Assembly (NCBI GenBank): GCA_965248605.1
Contig: CBDFJV010000007.1
Coordinates: 3,100,001-3,164,000 of the forward strand
DNA length: 64,000 nucleotides
Source of the DNA: CAUZJF01 sp965248605
GTDB lineage: Bacteria; Chloroflexota; Dehalococcoidia; Lucifugimonadales; CAUZJF01
Direction: 5' to 3'
Under the pieces are notes generated by a model. The model had not been told where the DNA came from and did no database searches. It saw only the letters and a program-made list of their open reading frames with translations. Both the position numbers and the translations under genes were made by a program. Below, piece after piece: positions 41,843-49,820 of the stretch (positions are counted from its first letter, which is position 1; the number at the start of each line of letters is the position of its first letter).

Positions 41843-42712
41843 TCAAATCGGTGCGTCTAATCGCGCGGCGAAGTCGATAATAAGGTCCGCCAGCTCGTCC
41901 GGCCGCTCGAATTGAACGCCGTGGCCGCATTCCAGCCACTCGACCCGGAGCTTTGGGCACCGGTCCACGACGCTCTGGACTTCGTCCCTTTTGTAGCCGC
42001 CTTTCGTCGCGGCGACCAACAGCACGGGGCATCGGATCCGGTCGTAGGTGTCGAGGCCAGGGAGGTCTTGCTCTGCGACGGCTCGGTTTAGGGCCATGAA
42101 GTGATAAGGCGATAATCGGAAGCGAGGAAGCCCGTCGTTCCCCACGACGAAGTCCCGGCGAAGCTCGGCTTCCGAGCTCTCATTCGGGGCTTCAGGGCCG
42201 TCCGTCCGGACCCAGTCGATCAGTTCTTCGAGCTCGGCAGGCGTCCCTGCGAACTCAATCGCACGAGATATGACAGGGTGGGTTCTCAGTTGCTCTTCAA
42301 GCCGGACGAAGTCATCCTCGGTCATCTTTTTCTGCTTTCCAATGGAAAAGCCGTCTACGCAAACGACGCCGGCGCAGCTTGAATAGAGGGCCGCATATTT
42401 CAGTCCGATCAAGCCACCCCACGAGTGCCCGACCACGATAGGCTCGTTAAGGCGCAAGGCTTCGTACGAATAGTCCTCGGCGTCGTCCGACTGGCCGTGG
42501 CCTCGCTGGTCATATGCGACGGCCCTGAACGGACCGACCATCCGACGTGCAAATGCGTCCCACGACGTCAGGTTAGGGCCCGGCCCGCCATGTACGAAGA
42601 CAAGCGGCTGGCCTCGGCCCCCATAGTCCCGTACAGCGAGCCGAACGCCGCCGGAGTCTATGAAGAGGTCGGTCGTTTCAACAGTTCCCGAGGACGGGTT
42701 CCCGTGAGTCAT
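41843..42712 (-). CDS. Alpha/beta hydrolase
   Basis: A 289-residue alpha/beta-fold hydrolase. The oxyanion region FVHGGPGPNLTSW, nucleophile elbow VGHSWGG (Ser in GHSWG), and late acid and His (CPVLLVAATKGG, WLECGHGVQFERP) are visible. Before the elbow the usual helix is shortened: EDYSYEALRLNEPIVVGHS skips about a dozen residues found in relatives. This is an in-frame deletion that might hurt folding. ATG 42712 is 11 bases after the aldolase stop; longer frames read only Arg/Ser-rich noise. It lies within the long operon and probably cleaves an ester or lactone in the sugar-acid module. Confidence 0.8.
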   Translation of the reverse strand: MTHGNPSSGTVETTDLFIDSGGVRLAVRDYGGRGQPLVFVHGGPGPNLTSWDAFARRMVGPFRAVAYDQRGHGQSDDAEDYSYEALRLNEPIVVGHSWGGLIGLKYAALYSSCAGVVCVDGFSIGKQKKMTEDDFVRLEEQLRTHPVISRAIEFAGTPAELEELIDWVRTDGPEAPNESSEAELRRDFVVGNDGLPRFRLSPYHFMALNRAVAEQDLPGLDTYDRIRCPVLLVAATKGGYKRDEVQSVVDRCPKLRVEWLECGHGVQFERPDELADLIIDFAARLDAPI

Positions 42713-42722
42713 CGCGCGTTCT

Positions 42723-43397
42723 CTAGTGTGGATTGCCGTCGATCCTTCTGCGCATTTCGTAGATCGCCTTCTCAGCCTCAAGGACCTCAGAGGGGAGGCT
42801 GTGGATCTTGCCAAGTGAGGATGCGTAGACGAAGACTTTCGCCGCGCGTTCGGTGAACTCGCACACGTCCAGAGCTTCGGCCAGGTCGCGGCCCACCCCG
42901 ACAGCGCCGTGGCTCCTAATGAGCGCCGCGCCCCGGTCGCCGAGCGCCCTGCACACATTGTCGGCCAGCTCCTGGCTCGAGGGGAAGGCGTATTCGGACA
43001 CCTTTATAGCCCCTCCCACGACGACGGCCATCTCATCGACGATGGGCGGGATTTCGAGACCCACAACCGCGGCCACGGTGGCGAAGGTGGGGTGGGTGTG
43101 TATGACCGCGCCGACGTCTGGTCGTGCCCGGTAGACTGCCACATGCAGCAACGCCTCGGACGACGGCGTCGGGCCCGGCTCGACGGGCTCCAGGTCGAAG
43201 TCGACGATCGCGACGTTGTGGGGCCCGAGATCGTCAGATCGCGCACCCGCCCCCGTGATCGCCAGTAGCTCCTGGGATCCTTCATTCGCCAGCCTGACGC
43301 TGACGTTGCCGCTGGAGCCCGTCGTCAGGCCCAGCTCAGCGATGCGCCGTGCTGTCTCGACGACGTTGCGCTTTTCGGATTCCCATCTCGAAGTCAT
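42723..43397 (-). CDS. Class II aldolase/adducin-family protein
   Basis: A 224-residue class II (zinc) aldolase of the fuculose/rhamnulose-phosphate type. It has SSGNVSVR at the start, the metal-binding VIHTHPTFAT, and a later IRSHGAVGVG supplying another His. Length is normal. It starts 15 bases after the FGGY kinase stop. Kinase, aldolase and hydroxyacid dehydrogenase in a row are typical of breakdown of a pentose, tetronate or sugar acid. The substrate cannot be named. Confidence 0.88.
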   Translation of the reverse strand: MTSRWESEKRNVVETARRIAELGLTTGSSGNVSVRLANEGSQELLAITGAGARSDDLGPHNVAIVDFDLEPVEPGPTPSSEALLHVAVYRARPDVGAVIHTHPTFATVAAVVGLEIPPIVDEMAVVVGGAIKVSEYAFPSSQELADNVCRALGDRGAALIRSHGAVGVGRDLAEALDVCEFTERAAKVFVYASSLGKIHSLPSEVLEAEKAIYEMRRRIDGNPH

Positions 43398-43412
43398 GAT
43401 CGCTCTCGCGCC

Positions 43413-44933
43413 TTATACAGGCAGGCGTCGCATTTCCTTTTCGAGTGTAGCCCATCTTTGGTAATGGTCCGCATACTCTCCGGCAGTCCTCGGGTCAGGC
43501 TCCAGTACGGTCGCGGAGTACCTAATACTCCCAGCCACTTCATCGAGAGACGCAAACTCCCCGATCGCCGTAAGCGCGCAAAGATACGCGCCCGTCGCAC
43601 TGACATCCGGAGTCGAAGCAACGCGAATGGGTCTCGCAAGAACGTCTCTCAAGATGTCGACCCAGGTTCTAGTCCGGGTCATGCCGCCCCCAACGGCGAC
43701 CTCCGCCAGCGTCTGACCGATCGCCGCTTCGGCCTGTTCCAGGTTTGCCCTCACGGCGTAGGCTATCGCTTCGAGCGCCGCCCGCGCCAGGTGCCCCCTG
43801 CTAGTATCGCTGAAGGTGAGAGGAACAGGAAAAACAATCCCGCCGGTCCGGAGCCCGAGGTCTGCCATGTCCATGCGGGACGGTCCGAGAAACGCGGTGA
43901 CCCCCTCCGATCCAATAGGCGCGTTGGAGGCCATCGCGTCCATGTCTTCGAAGGAAGACACGTGCCCACCCCAGACCGTGTCTGCGAGCCATTGGTACGA
44001 GTTCCCCGCGTCCCCTGCCGTGCTCTCTAACACCCATTTGCCTGGAGTAAGAAAACAGCCCGCCCAGGTTCGTCGGTCCGAAGACAGGACGGGTCGTCCG
44101 GTGATTGTTTGTAGCGTCACACTCCACCCGGCGACGACTCCTGCTTCGTATTCGTCGTGCACCCCCATGCCCAGAAGGCCACATTGGGTGTCGGCGCCGC
44201 TCGTAGCTACCACCGTGCTGGGAGACAGCCCCGTCGACCGCGACGCCTGCTCCGCTACCGCTCCCACGGCGCTTCCTGCCTGCGCCAGCGGCAAATGCCC
44301 GATGTCGACGAAGCCCAGCTCACCCAACAGCCCGGTAGCCCACCGCCGTTCGGCGATATCGAGAAGGCCCGCGTCCCCGGCCAACGTGGCTTCGCTGGCC
44401 ATCACGCCCGACAGCCTGTACACGAGCCAATCGGCTATGGTCAAGACCGTTACGACGTTGCTGTAGAGGTCTGGCCGATTGTTCTGGAACCATCGCAGCT
44501 TGGCAGGGGCGAATAGGAACGAAGGCGTGTGGCCTGTGGTCGTGTAGACCCCGGAGCCCATCTCCTCGTCGATGGCTCCACCTTCGAAGACGGCTCGGAG
44601 GTCGAGGTTCGGCCCAGCGTAAAGCTCGCGCCCTGCCGTGTCCAGGAAGACGACCCCCTGGCGCTGGCTCGTAGCTGTAACGGCAGCGACCTCGCTCGGC
44701 GAGGCGCCAGACTCGTGTAGCGCGCGTGACATCGTCTCGCAGATGCGGAGCCACGTGGCGTCCGCATCGAACTCGCGGGCGTAGGGTGAGATGTCGTCGG
44801 TGGGCCTGTAGGCCCAGGCGCCGGCTTCGGTGCCCACGATTCGCCCGCTCTTGTCGAAGACGTGGCATCGGACGGTGCTGCTACCCGCGTCCAGAACGAC
44901 GATGTATCGCTCAACCACGACGGTCCCACGCAT
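43413..44933 (-). CDS. FGGY-family carbohydrate kinase
   Basis: A 506-residue sugar kinase (xylulose/gluconate kinase type). N-terminal phosphate motif YIVVLDAGSSTVRCHVFD, then VAAVTATSQRQGVVFLD, a central ATSGADTQCGLLGMG, and a C-terminal VGGGMTRTRTWVDILRDVL form both FGGY lobes. ATG 44933 overlaps the upstream dehydrogenase by 23 bases; a GTG at 44918 is also possible. It likely phosphorylates a sugar that the class II aldolase next door then splits. Confidence 0.9.
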   Translation of the reverse strand: MRGTVVVERYIVVLDAGSSTVRCHVFDKSGRIVGTEAGAWAYRPTDDISPYAREFDADATWLRICETMSRALHESGASPSEVAAVTATSQRQGVVFLDTAGRELYAGPNLDLRAVFEGGAIDEEMGSGVYTTTGHTPSFLFAPAKLRWFQNNRPDLYSNVVTVLTIADWLVYRLSGVMASEATLAGDAGLLDIAERRWATGLLGELGFVDIGHLPLAQAGSAVGAVAEQASRSTGLSPSTVVATSGADTQCGLLGMGVHDEYEAGVVAGWSVTLQTITGRPVLSSDRRTWAGCFLTPGKWVLESTAGDAGNSYQWLADTVWGGHVSSFEDMDAMASNAPIGSEGVTAFLGPSRMDMADLGLRTGGIVFPVPLTFSDTSRGHLARAALEAIAYAVRANLEQAEAAIGQTLAEVAVGGGMTRTRTWVDILRDVLARPIRVASTPDVSATGAYLCALTAIGEFASLDEVAGSIRYSATVLEPDPRTAGEYADHYQRWATLEKEMRRLPV

Positions 44934-45918
44934 CGGCGTTCACCAGGTTTCGGGGCCGCTCTCCGTCGAGGAATCGCAGTATGTCGTCGGTCATCATTGT
45001 CGAGTGTCGCTCGATCGTCTCGGCAGTCGCTCCGCCAATGTGGGGCGTCAACACGATGTTGTCTAGCGTGAGAAGCGGGCTGTTTGGCGCGACAGGCTGG
45101 GTTTCGAAGACATCCATCGCCACACCCGCAATCCTCTTCTCGCGGAGCGCGTCGACGAGCGCCTCTTCGCCAACGATGGACGCGTCTGACAGGTTCACGA
45201 TGTAGGCCGTAGAGGGCATTAGACCGATCCTGCGGGCATCCAGGAGCCCGGCCGTCTCGGGCGTCGCTGGCGCATGAATCGCAACGACGTCCGATGCGGT
45301 CAGCAGGTCGTCCAGCTCAACCATGCGAACGACATCCGGCGGTTGGTCCACATATGGGTCGTATGCGAGGCAGGTCATGCCGAAGGCCTGTGCCAGCGCC
45401 GCGGTCTTTCGACCAACGGCTCCCAGGCCAATGATCCCGAGCGTTCGTCCGGCGAGCTCGACGCCCCGCATCGAGAGGTACGGCTCCACGGGGTTCTGCC
45501 ACCGGCCGTCTTTGACGTACCGATCGGCCTGAGGGACCTGCCTTGCCAGCGCCAGCATCAAGCCTAACGCATGCTCGGCCACGGCCTGCGCATTTCTGGC
45601 CGGCGTGTTTACGACGACCACACCGTGCCGAGTCGCGGCCTCAACGTCGATCTGATGTGTCGTCGCGCGACAGATGCCGACGAATCTTAGCGACGATGCG
45701 CCTGTGAACGCCTCTTCGAACACGAAGTCCGACTCCACGACGAGAACGTGTGTACCGTCGTCGCGCAGCCGTGCCGCGAGCTGATCCGGGTCCTGCAGCC
45801 GCCGCGTCTCCATCCAGCTTTCGTAGGCCACGGTCATGCGTTCACGTAGTCTGCCCAGCTGTTCGTCCGTAAAGGGTGCGAGCACGAGTGCCGCGGGTTT
45901 GTAAGACTGTTCTGCCAA
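44911..45918 (-). CDS. D-isomer-specific 2-hydroxyacid dehydrogenase
   Basis: A 335-residue NAD-dependent dehydrogenase of the phosphoglycerate/hydroxypyruvate family. The NAD motif LGIIGLGAVGRKTAAL is preceded by VVVNTPARNAQAVAEHALGLMLAL and followed by the catalytic triad region (NLSDASIV, Glu in DVFETQPV, His in LTPHIGGAT). The TTG start is seven bases after the hpnE stop, and a later ATG would remove the first strand. It is the junction between the hopanoid genes and the sugar module and may reduce or oxidise a hydroxyacid derived from the latter. Confidence 0.88.
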   Translation of the reverse strand: MAEQSYKPAALVLAPFTDEQLGRLRERMTVAYESWMETRRLQDPDQLAARLRDDGTHVLVVESDFVFEEAFTGASSLRFVGICRATTHQIDVEAATRHGVVVVNTPARNAQAVAEHALGLMLALARQVPQADRYVKDGRWQNPVEPYLSMRGVELAGRTLGIIGLGAVGRKTAALAQAFGMTCLAYDPYVDQPPDVVRMVELDDLLTASDVVAIHAPATPETAGLLDARRIGLMPSTAYIVNLSDASIVGEEALVDALREKRIAGVAMDVFETQPVAPNSPLLTLDNIVLTPHIGGATAETIERHSTMMTDDILRFLDGERPRNLVNADAWDRRG

Positions 45919-45925
45919 AATACGA

Positions 45926-47338
45926 CTACGCCGCGCTGTGTTCTCGCTCTGCGACGAGGTCCGCGGCGAAGACGCCGCTGCGGACCGCGCTCTCCATCGT
46001 CGCGGGCCAGCCTGTTTGCGTCCAGTCCCCGGCCAGATAGAGGTTCGGGATCGGCGTCGCTTGAGGGAGGCGATGTCTCGCCGCGCCCGGTAGGGAGCGG
46101 AAGGTGGCGTTCAGCTCTTTCACGACGTGAAACCGCTCGAGCGTGGCGTCGGCCGCCCGTGGAAAAAGTCGGGCCATTTCGACGGTGAACTGCTCAATCA
46201 GCTCTTCCTTGGGGGTGTCTACGAACGCCCACGCCCCGCTTAGCGAAACGCAGACGTACTGGCCGTTCTCGCTGCCGCGATCCTGAATGAAGCTCTTGTT
46301 GAATACCCATTGCACGGGGCTTTCGAGGAACGCTACGAAGTCCTCGTCCATGATCTCTCGGTCGTACCACAGATGAATCCCTACTATCGGCGACGAATCA
46401 AGCTCGTCCGCAACGCTGAAGTGGGGGCTAGAGCTCGCCTCTTCGGGCAGGACTTCGAGCAGCGTTTTATGGGGCAGGGCCGAAATGTAGGCGTCCCCCT
46501 CCAGAAGATCGCCGTTGGAGAGCTTTATTCCACTAACTCTCCCGTCATTGACGAGGACCGAGCTCACGGACCGGCCCAGTGCCAGCTCGCCTCCCCTCGC
46601 CTCGATGTAGCGCTGTGCGGGCTCGCCGTTCAGGGACGTAAGCCCCACTCTCGCGAGGCCAATCGACGCATCCCTGGGCCCTTTGAGGAGCGCCTCCTGA
46701 AAGACCATGAGCCCCATGTCGGCGCTGACGTCGCGAACATCGTCGTTCAAGGCAGGCAGTATGAAGAGGTTCCAGAGGTTTTCGATCGCGGGGTCTGTCT
46801 GGCCGTGCCGTTTTAGCCAGTCGTAGAAGGACTCGCTGTCGAGCTCCGCCGACCGCTTTGAGCGACGAGTCAGCTTGACCACAAGTAGCCCGTAGACGAC
46901 GAGCAGCTTGTCTTTCAGGCCGACGTGTGGATAGGTTAGGAACGACGGGAGGAGGTGCAGCCGGCCCAGCCAGGCCTTGCTGGCGAGCGTTGCGGAAACT
47001 CCGTTTCTGACGACCTTGGTGTGGAGCTTGTCCGGGAGATACGTCTTGTCCGTGGCTCCGATGGCGTCGAGGTAGTCCCGGTAGTAGGAGTTGCATCCGA
47101 GGAAGACGTGCTGGCCGTTGTCCACTTCGACAGTGTCGTCTCCCTCGCCCTCGCGGAAGGAGAAGGCGCGTCCGCCGAGAAAGGGGCGCTTTTCGACCAG
47201 GGTGACTGAGAATCCATGCTCAAGCAGGCGACGGGCAGCGGACAGCCCGGCCAGCCCCCCGCCGAGGACGATTATCTTCTTAGGGGATACGCGGCCGGTA
47301 GCAGGCTCGTCGCCCATAACCTCGCCATGAGAAGCCAT
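45926..47338 (-). CDS. hpnE: Hydroxysqualene dehydroxylase HpnE
   Basis: A 470-residue FAD-dependent oxidoreductase of the phytoene-desaturase superfamily. It has the FAD motif VLGGGLAGLSAARRLLEHG, then LVEKRPFLGGRA, and the terminal FAD-contact block LYLAGDWTQTGWPATMESAVRSG. In hopanoid gene sets this protein reduces hydroxysqualene to squalene after HpnC and HpnD. Its start overlaps the hpnD end by 67 bases (ATG 47338, or 47317). The position right after hpnC-hpnD makes the assignment strong. It acts on membrane-bound polyprenyl substrates. Confidence 0.92.
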   Translation of the reverse strand: MASHGEVMGDEPATGRVSPKKIIVLGGGLAGLSAARRLLEHGFSVTLVEKRPFLGGRAFSFREGEGDDTVEVDNGQHVFLGCNSYYRDYLDAIGATDKTYLPDKLHTKVVRNGVSATLASKAWLGRLHLLPSFLTYPHVGLKDKLLVVYGLLVVKLTRRSKRSAELDSESFYDWLKRHGQTDPAIENLWNLFILPALNDDVRDVSADMGLMVFQEALLKGPRDASIGLARVGLTSLNGEPAQRYIEARGGELALGRSVSSVLVNDGRVSGIKLSNGDLLEGDAYISALPHKTLLEVLPEEASSSPHFSVADELDSSPIVGIHLWYDREIMDEDFVAFLESPVQWVFNKSFIQDRGSENGQYVCVSLSGAWAFVDTPKEELIEQFTVEMARLFPRAADATLERFHVVKELNATFRSLPGAARHRLPQATPIPNLYLAGDWTQTGWPATMESAVRSGVFAADLVAEREHSAA

Positions 47339-48147
47339 TTCTGCCTGGAGGTTAGCCCGATCCGACGCTGGAAGACGTCGAAGTCGGCCGCCTCGATTCG
47401 ATCGAGGATCGCGCTGTATACCGCATGGAGCACGGCCGGACAGGCCCGCGTCTGGGGCGGAAGGAGGGGGAAAAGCTGCTTACCCTTATCGAAGTACTCC
47501 CTGGCCCGCGCTATTTGGAACCGCATGAGTGCCCGGAAAGCGTCGTTCACAACGCCCTCTTGCAGCTCACGTTCAGAGTACCCGAACCTGTAGATCTCGT
47601 CTAGCGGGAGATAGATGCGGCCCCTGGCGGCGTCCTCCCTGAGGTCTCGCACGATGTTCGTAAGCTGCATCGCCAGACCGAGGTCGACCGCGTGGTCCTC
47701 CGCAACGGGCTGCTCGTACCCGAAGACCTTGATACTAACAAGGCCGACCACCGATGCGACCTTGTAGCAGTACTCTCTCAGCTCGTCGAAGCTCTGATAC
47801 CGGGTCACGGCGAGGTCTATCTCGACCCCGGAGACTATCTCTTCCAGATAGTCTCCGGGTATGTCGAACGAGTCGGTAGTGTCCTTCAGCGCGACGAAGA
47901 CCGGGTCCGCCTGACCGTCCAGGCCGTTGCGGATATGATCACGGATTTCGGCGAACTGCCGTCGCTTTTCGTCCGGTGTTTCGTCGCCATCGGCCACGTC
48001 ATCGCACAGGCGGCAGAAAGCATATGCTGCGTGAATTGCGCGGCGTTTACGCGGTGGAAGCGTGCGAAAGGCATAGGAAAAATTCCTCGCCTCGGCCTTG
48101 GTGATCCGCTCGCAGTGTGCGTAGGCCAGTTCCAGTTCCGTAGCCAT
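47272..48147 (-). CDS. hpnD: Presqualene diphosphate synthase HpnD
   Basis: A 291-residue trans-isoprenyl diphosphate synthase of the squalene/phytoene synthase family. Two aspartate-rich motifs are present: FCRLCDDVADGDE and LTNIVRDLREDAARG. It condenses two farnesyl diphosphates to presqualene diphosphate. I chose ATG 48147 because the alternative ATG at 48210 lies inside an inverted-repeat element and would add an unusual leader; the ribosome site is weak in both cases. It overlaps hpnE at the end. Paralogous to hpnC upstream, as expected for the HpnCDE route. Confidence 0.9.
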   Translation of the reverse strand: MATELELAYAHCERITKAEARNFSYAFRTLPPRKRRAIHAAYAFCRLCDDVADGDETPDEKRRQFAEIRDHIRNGLDGQADPVFVALKDTTDSFDIPGDYLEEIVSGVEIDLAVTRYQSFDELREYCYKVASVVGLVSIKVFGYEQPVAEDHAVDLGLAMQLTNIVRDLREDAARGRIYLPLDEIYRFGYSERELQEGVVNDAFRALMRFQIARAREYFDKGKQLFPLLPPQTRACPAVLHAVYSAILDRIEAADFDVFQRRIGLTSRQKWLLMARLWATSLLPAAYPLRR

Positions 48148-48205
48148 TTGTCGTGCCGTTTTGTCAGTCCCTTCCAGTTTCAGCCGAGTACTGAAACGAA
48201 TGCCT

Positions 48206-48314
48206 ATCATTCCGAGCGGAGCGAGGAATCCAAGTGACCCCGTTGCAGAACGTGGTGTCTGCCGTAAGCTGCGACCTTAGATTCTTCGATTGCTCCGCTC
48301 ACTCAGAATGACAG
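48206..48314. repeat. Inverted-repeat element (TCATTCCGAG...GCTCAGAATGACA type) upstream of hpnD
   Basis: Left arm at 48206-48230 (tatcattccgagcggagcga, then ggaatc) matches imperfectly the complement of the right arm at 48280-48314 (gattcttcgattgctccgct, then cactcagaatgaca). Such MITE-like dispersed elements are common in Chloroflexi-type genomes. It separates hpnC from hpnD and could form a large hairpin in the shared transcript. The rest of the 223-base gap holds nothing else recognisable. Confidence 0.65.
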
Positions 48315-48370
48315 ACAAGGTAGTCATTGGGTCATATCCGGCCAATAAACCGGTCGTCGCCGCTTGGGAA

Positions 48371-49261
48371 TCACCGGGCGTTCCCTGCGAGCTTCAACCT
48401 CACCGCCGTACCCGCCATCATTCGTAGTTTCGCCGCTCTCGAAAGCGCCGGACGCCGGCTCAGGACGTCGTAGTCCTGAGCTTCGATGGCGTCAAGCACC
48501 TTGATACCGCCTTTCGTGAACAGGGCCACGTCCAGTCTCAGCCGGCCATCGAGCTCGCCGGCCAGTCCTACGCCCTTTCTAAACAATTCGCGGGCCTGCT
48601 CCACCTCGAACGCCATCAGGTCCCTGAACTGTCCGGTGACTTCCCGTCGTGCCAGCTGGTCCTCGGAGTAGTCGAAACGCTTCATGTCTTCCTGGGGTAT
48701 GTAGATTCGCCCGATGGCGAAGTCTCTCGCAACGTCCTGCCAGAAGTTGGCCAGTTGCAGGGCAGTACATGTGTAGTCGGACAACCGCTGGCGGCGTTCG
48801 TCTCTATATCCGAACACGTGCAGCACCAGGTGTCCGACCGGGTTCGCTGAGTGCTGGCAGTAGTAGTCGACATCGTCATAAGTCGGGTAGCGGAATACCC
48901 TCTGGTCCATACGATTGGCTTCAATCAGTCTCAGAAAGGGCTCGATCGGGATGTCGAACTCTTCAATAGTCTCTTGAAGGGCGACCATGTAGGGGTGGCT
49001 TGGCGAGCCGCCGTAGCAGGCCCGCAGGTCGAGTTCCCAGGCGTCTAGGGCAGCGAGCCTGTCGCCTTCGAACTCGTCGCCCAGGTCGTCTACGAAGCGA
49101 CAGAAGGCGTAGATGGCATAGACGTGGTGGCGCTTGTTGCGGGGAAGGAGCCAGGAACCTACGGTGAAGTTCTCGTAGTGGGTCCTGGCGAGCTGTGCGC
49201 AGCGGGCGTAACCTTCCTCCGCACTGCAGTCCGCGACACTGCCGGGGAGGACCATCTCCAT
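48371..49261 (-). CDS. hpnC: Hydroxysqualene synthase HpnC
   Basis: A 296-residue squalene/phytoene-synthase-family protein. The first acidic motif FCRFVDDLGDEFEGD and second LANFWQDVARDFAIGRIYIP are clear. HpnC turns presqualene diphosphate into hydroxysqualene, the middle step of the HpnCDE squalene route. It begins 7 bases after the yjbQ stop. Presence of hpnD and hpnE directly downstream distinguishes it from plain phytoene synthase. Confidence 0.92.
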   Translation of the reverse strand: MEMVLPGSVADCSAEEGYARCAQLARTHYENFTVGSWLLPRNKRHHVYAIYAFCRFVDDLGDEFEGDRLAALDAWELDLRACYGGSPSHPYMVALQETIEEFDIPIEPFLRLIEANRMDQRVFRYPTYDDVDYYCQHSANPVGHLVLHVFGYRDERRQRLSDYTCTALQLANFWQDVARDFAIGRIYIPQEDMKRFDYSEDQLARREVTGQFRDLMAFEVEQARELFRKGVGLAGELDGRLRLDVALFTKGGIKVLDAIEAQDYDVLSRRPALSRAAKLRMMAGTAVRLKLAGNAR

Positions 49262-49268
49262 CTGGACG

Positions 49269-49739
49269 TCAGACCCCCATCACCTGCACCAGGATCTCCC
49301 GGTCTTCCTTCTTGTCGTCGTCAAGCTCGACCATGAAAATGTGCTGGTACTGGCCCAGGGCCAATCTGCCGTCGATAACCGGAATCGTTTCGCTGCTCCC
49401 GAGCACCAGGTGCTGACAGTGGGAATGTCCGTTCGGGCACTCGTCCTCGTGCATGTGCACCGTGCGGATGCTGAAGTCGTTGTGGCCGTAACGGGCGTTA
49501 CGCGGGGCGAGCTTCTCCAACAGACTCGACAGATCGTTTATGAGCAGCGGCTCGTTCTCTTGAATGGTAATCGCTGCGGTTGTGTGTCTGGAGAAAATGA
49601 CAGCGACACCGCTGCGAATCTGAGAATCGTACACGGAGTCCGCGACACGATCAGTGATATCGATGAACTCGGGCATACTTGTCGATGCCACGTTCAACGA
49701 GAACTCGCAAACCCGGTACGTAACCTCGGTTTCTCTCAT
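49269..49739 (-). CDS. YjbQ/UPF0047-family protein
   Basis: A 156-residue protein of the YjbQ (secondary thiamine-phosphate synthase) family. Signature segments are IFSRHTTAAITIQENEP, HNDFSIRTVHMHEDECPNGHSHCQHLVLGSS and LALGQYQHIFMVELD. The three His-containing blocks form the active pocket. GAGG precedes the ATG at 49739. It lies between shc and hpnC, where it has no known role in hopanoid synthesis, yet it is tightly packed, so it probably shares their transcript. Confidence 0.92.
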   Translation of the reverse strand: MRETEVTYRVCEFSLNVASTSMPEFIDITDRVADSVYDSQIRSGVAVIFSRHTTAAITIQENEPLLINDLSSLLEKLAPRNARYGHNDFSIRTVHMHEDECPNGHSHCQHLVLGSSETIPVIDGRLALGQYQHIFMVELDDDKKEDREILVQVMGV

Positions 49740-49820
49740 TTGCAAAACCTCACTCGGAAGTCGCCGTCGACCATATTGTCTGGTCGAAGTCGTAAAAGTG
49801 CGAGCATGATTATAGCGTCT

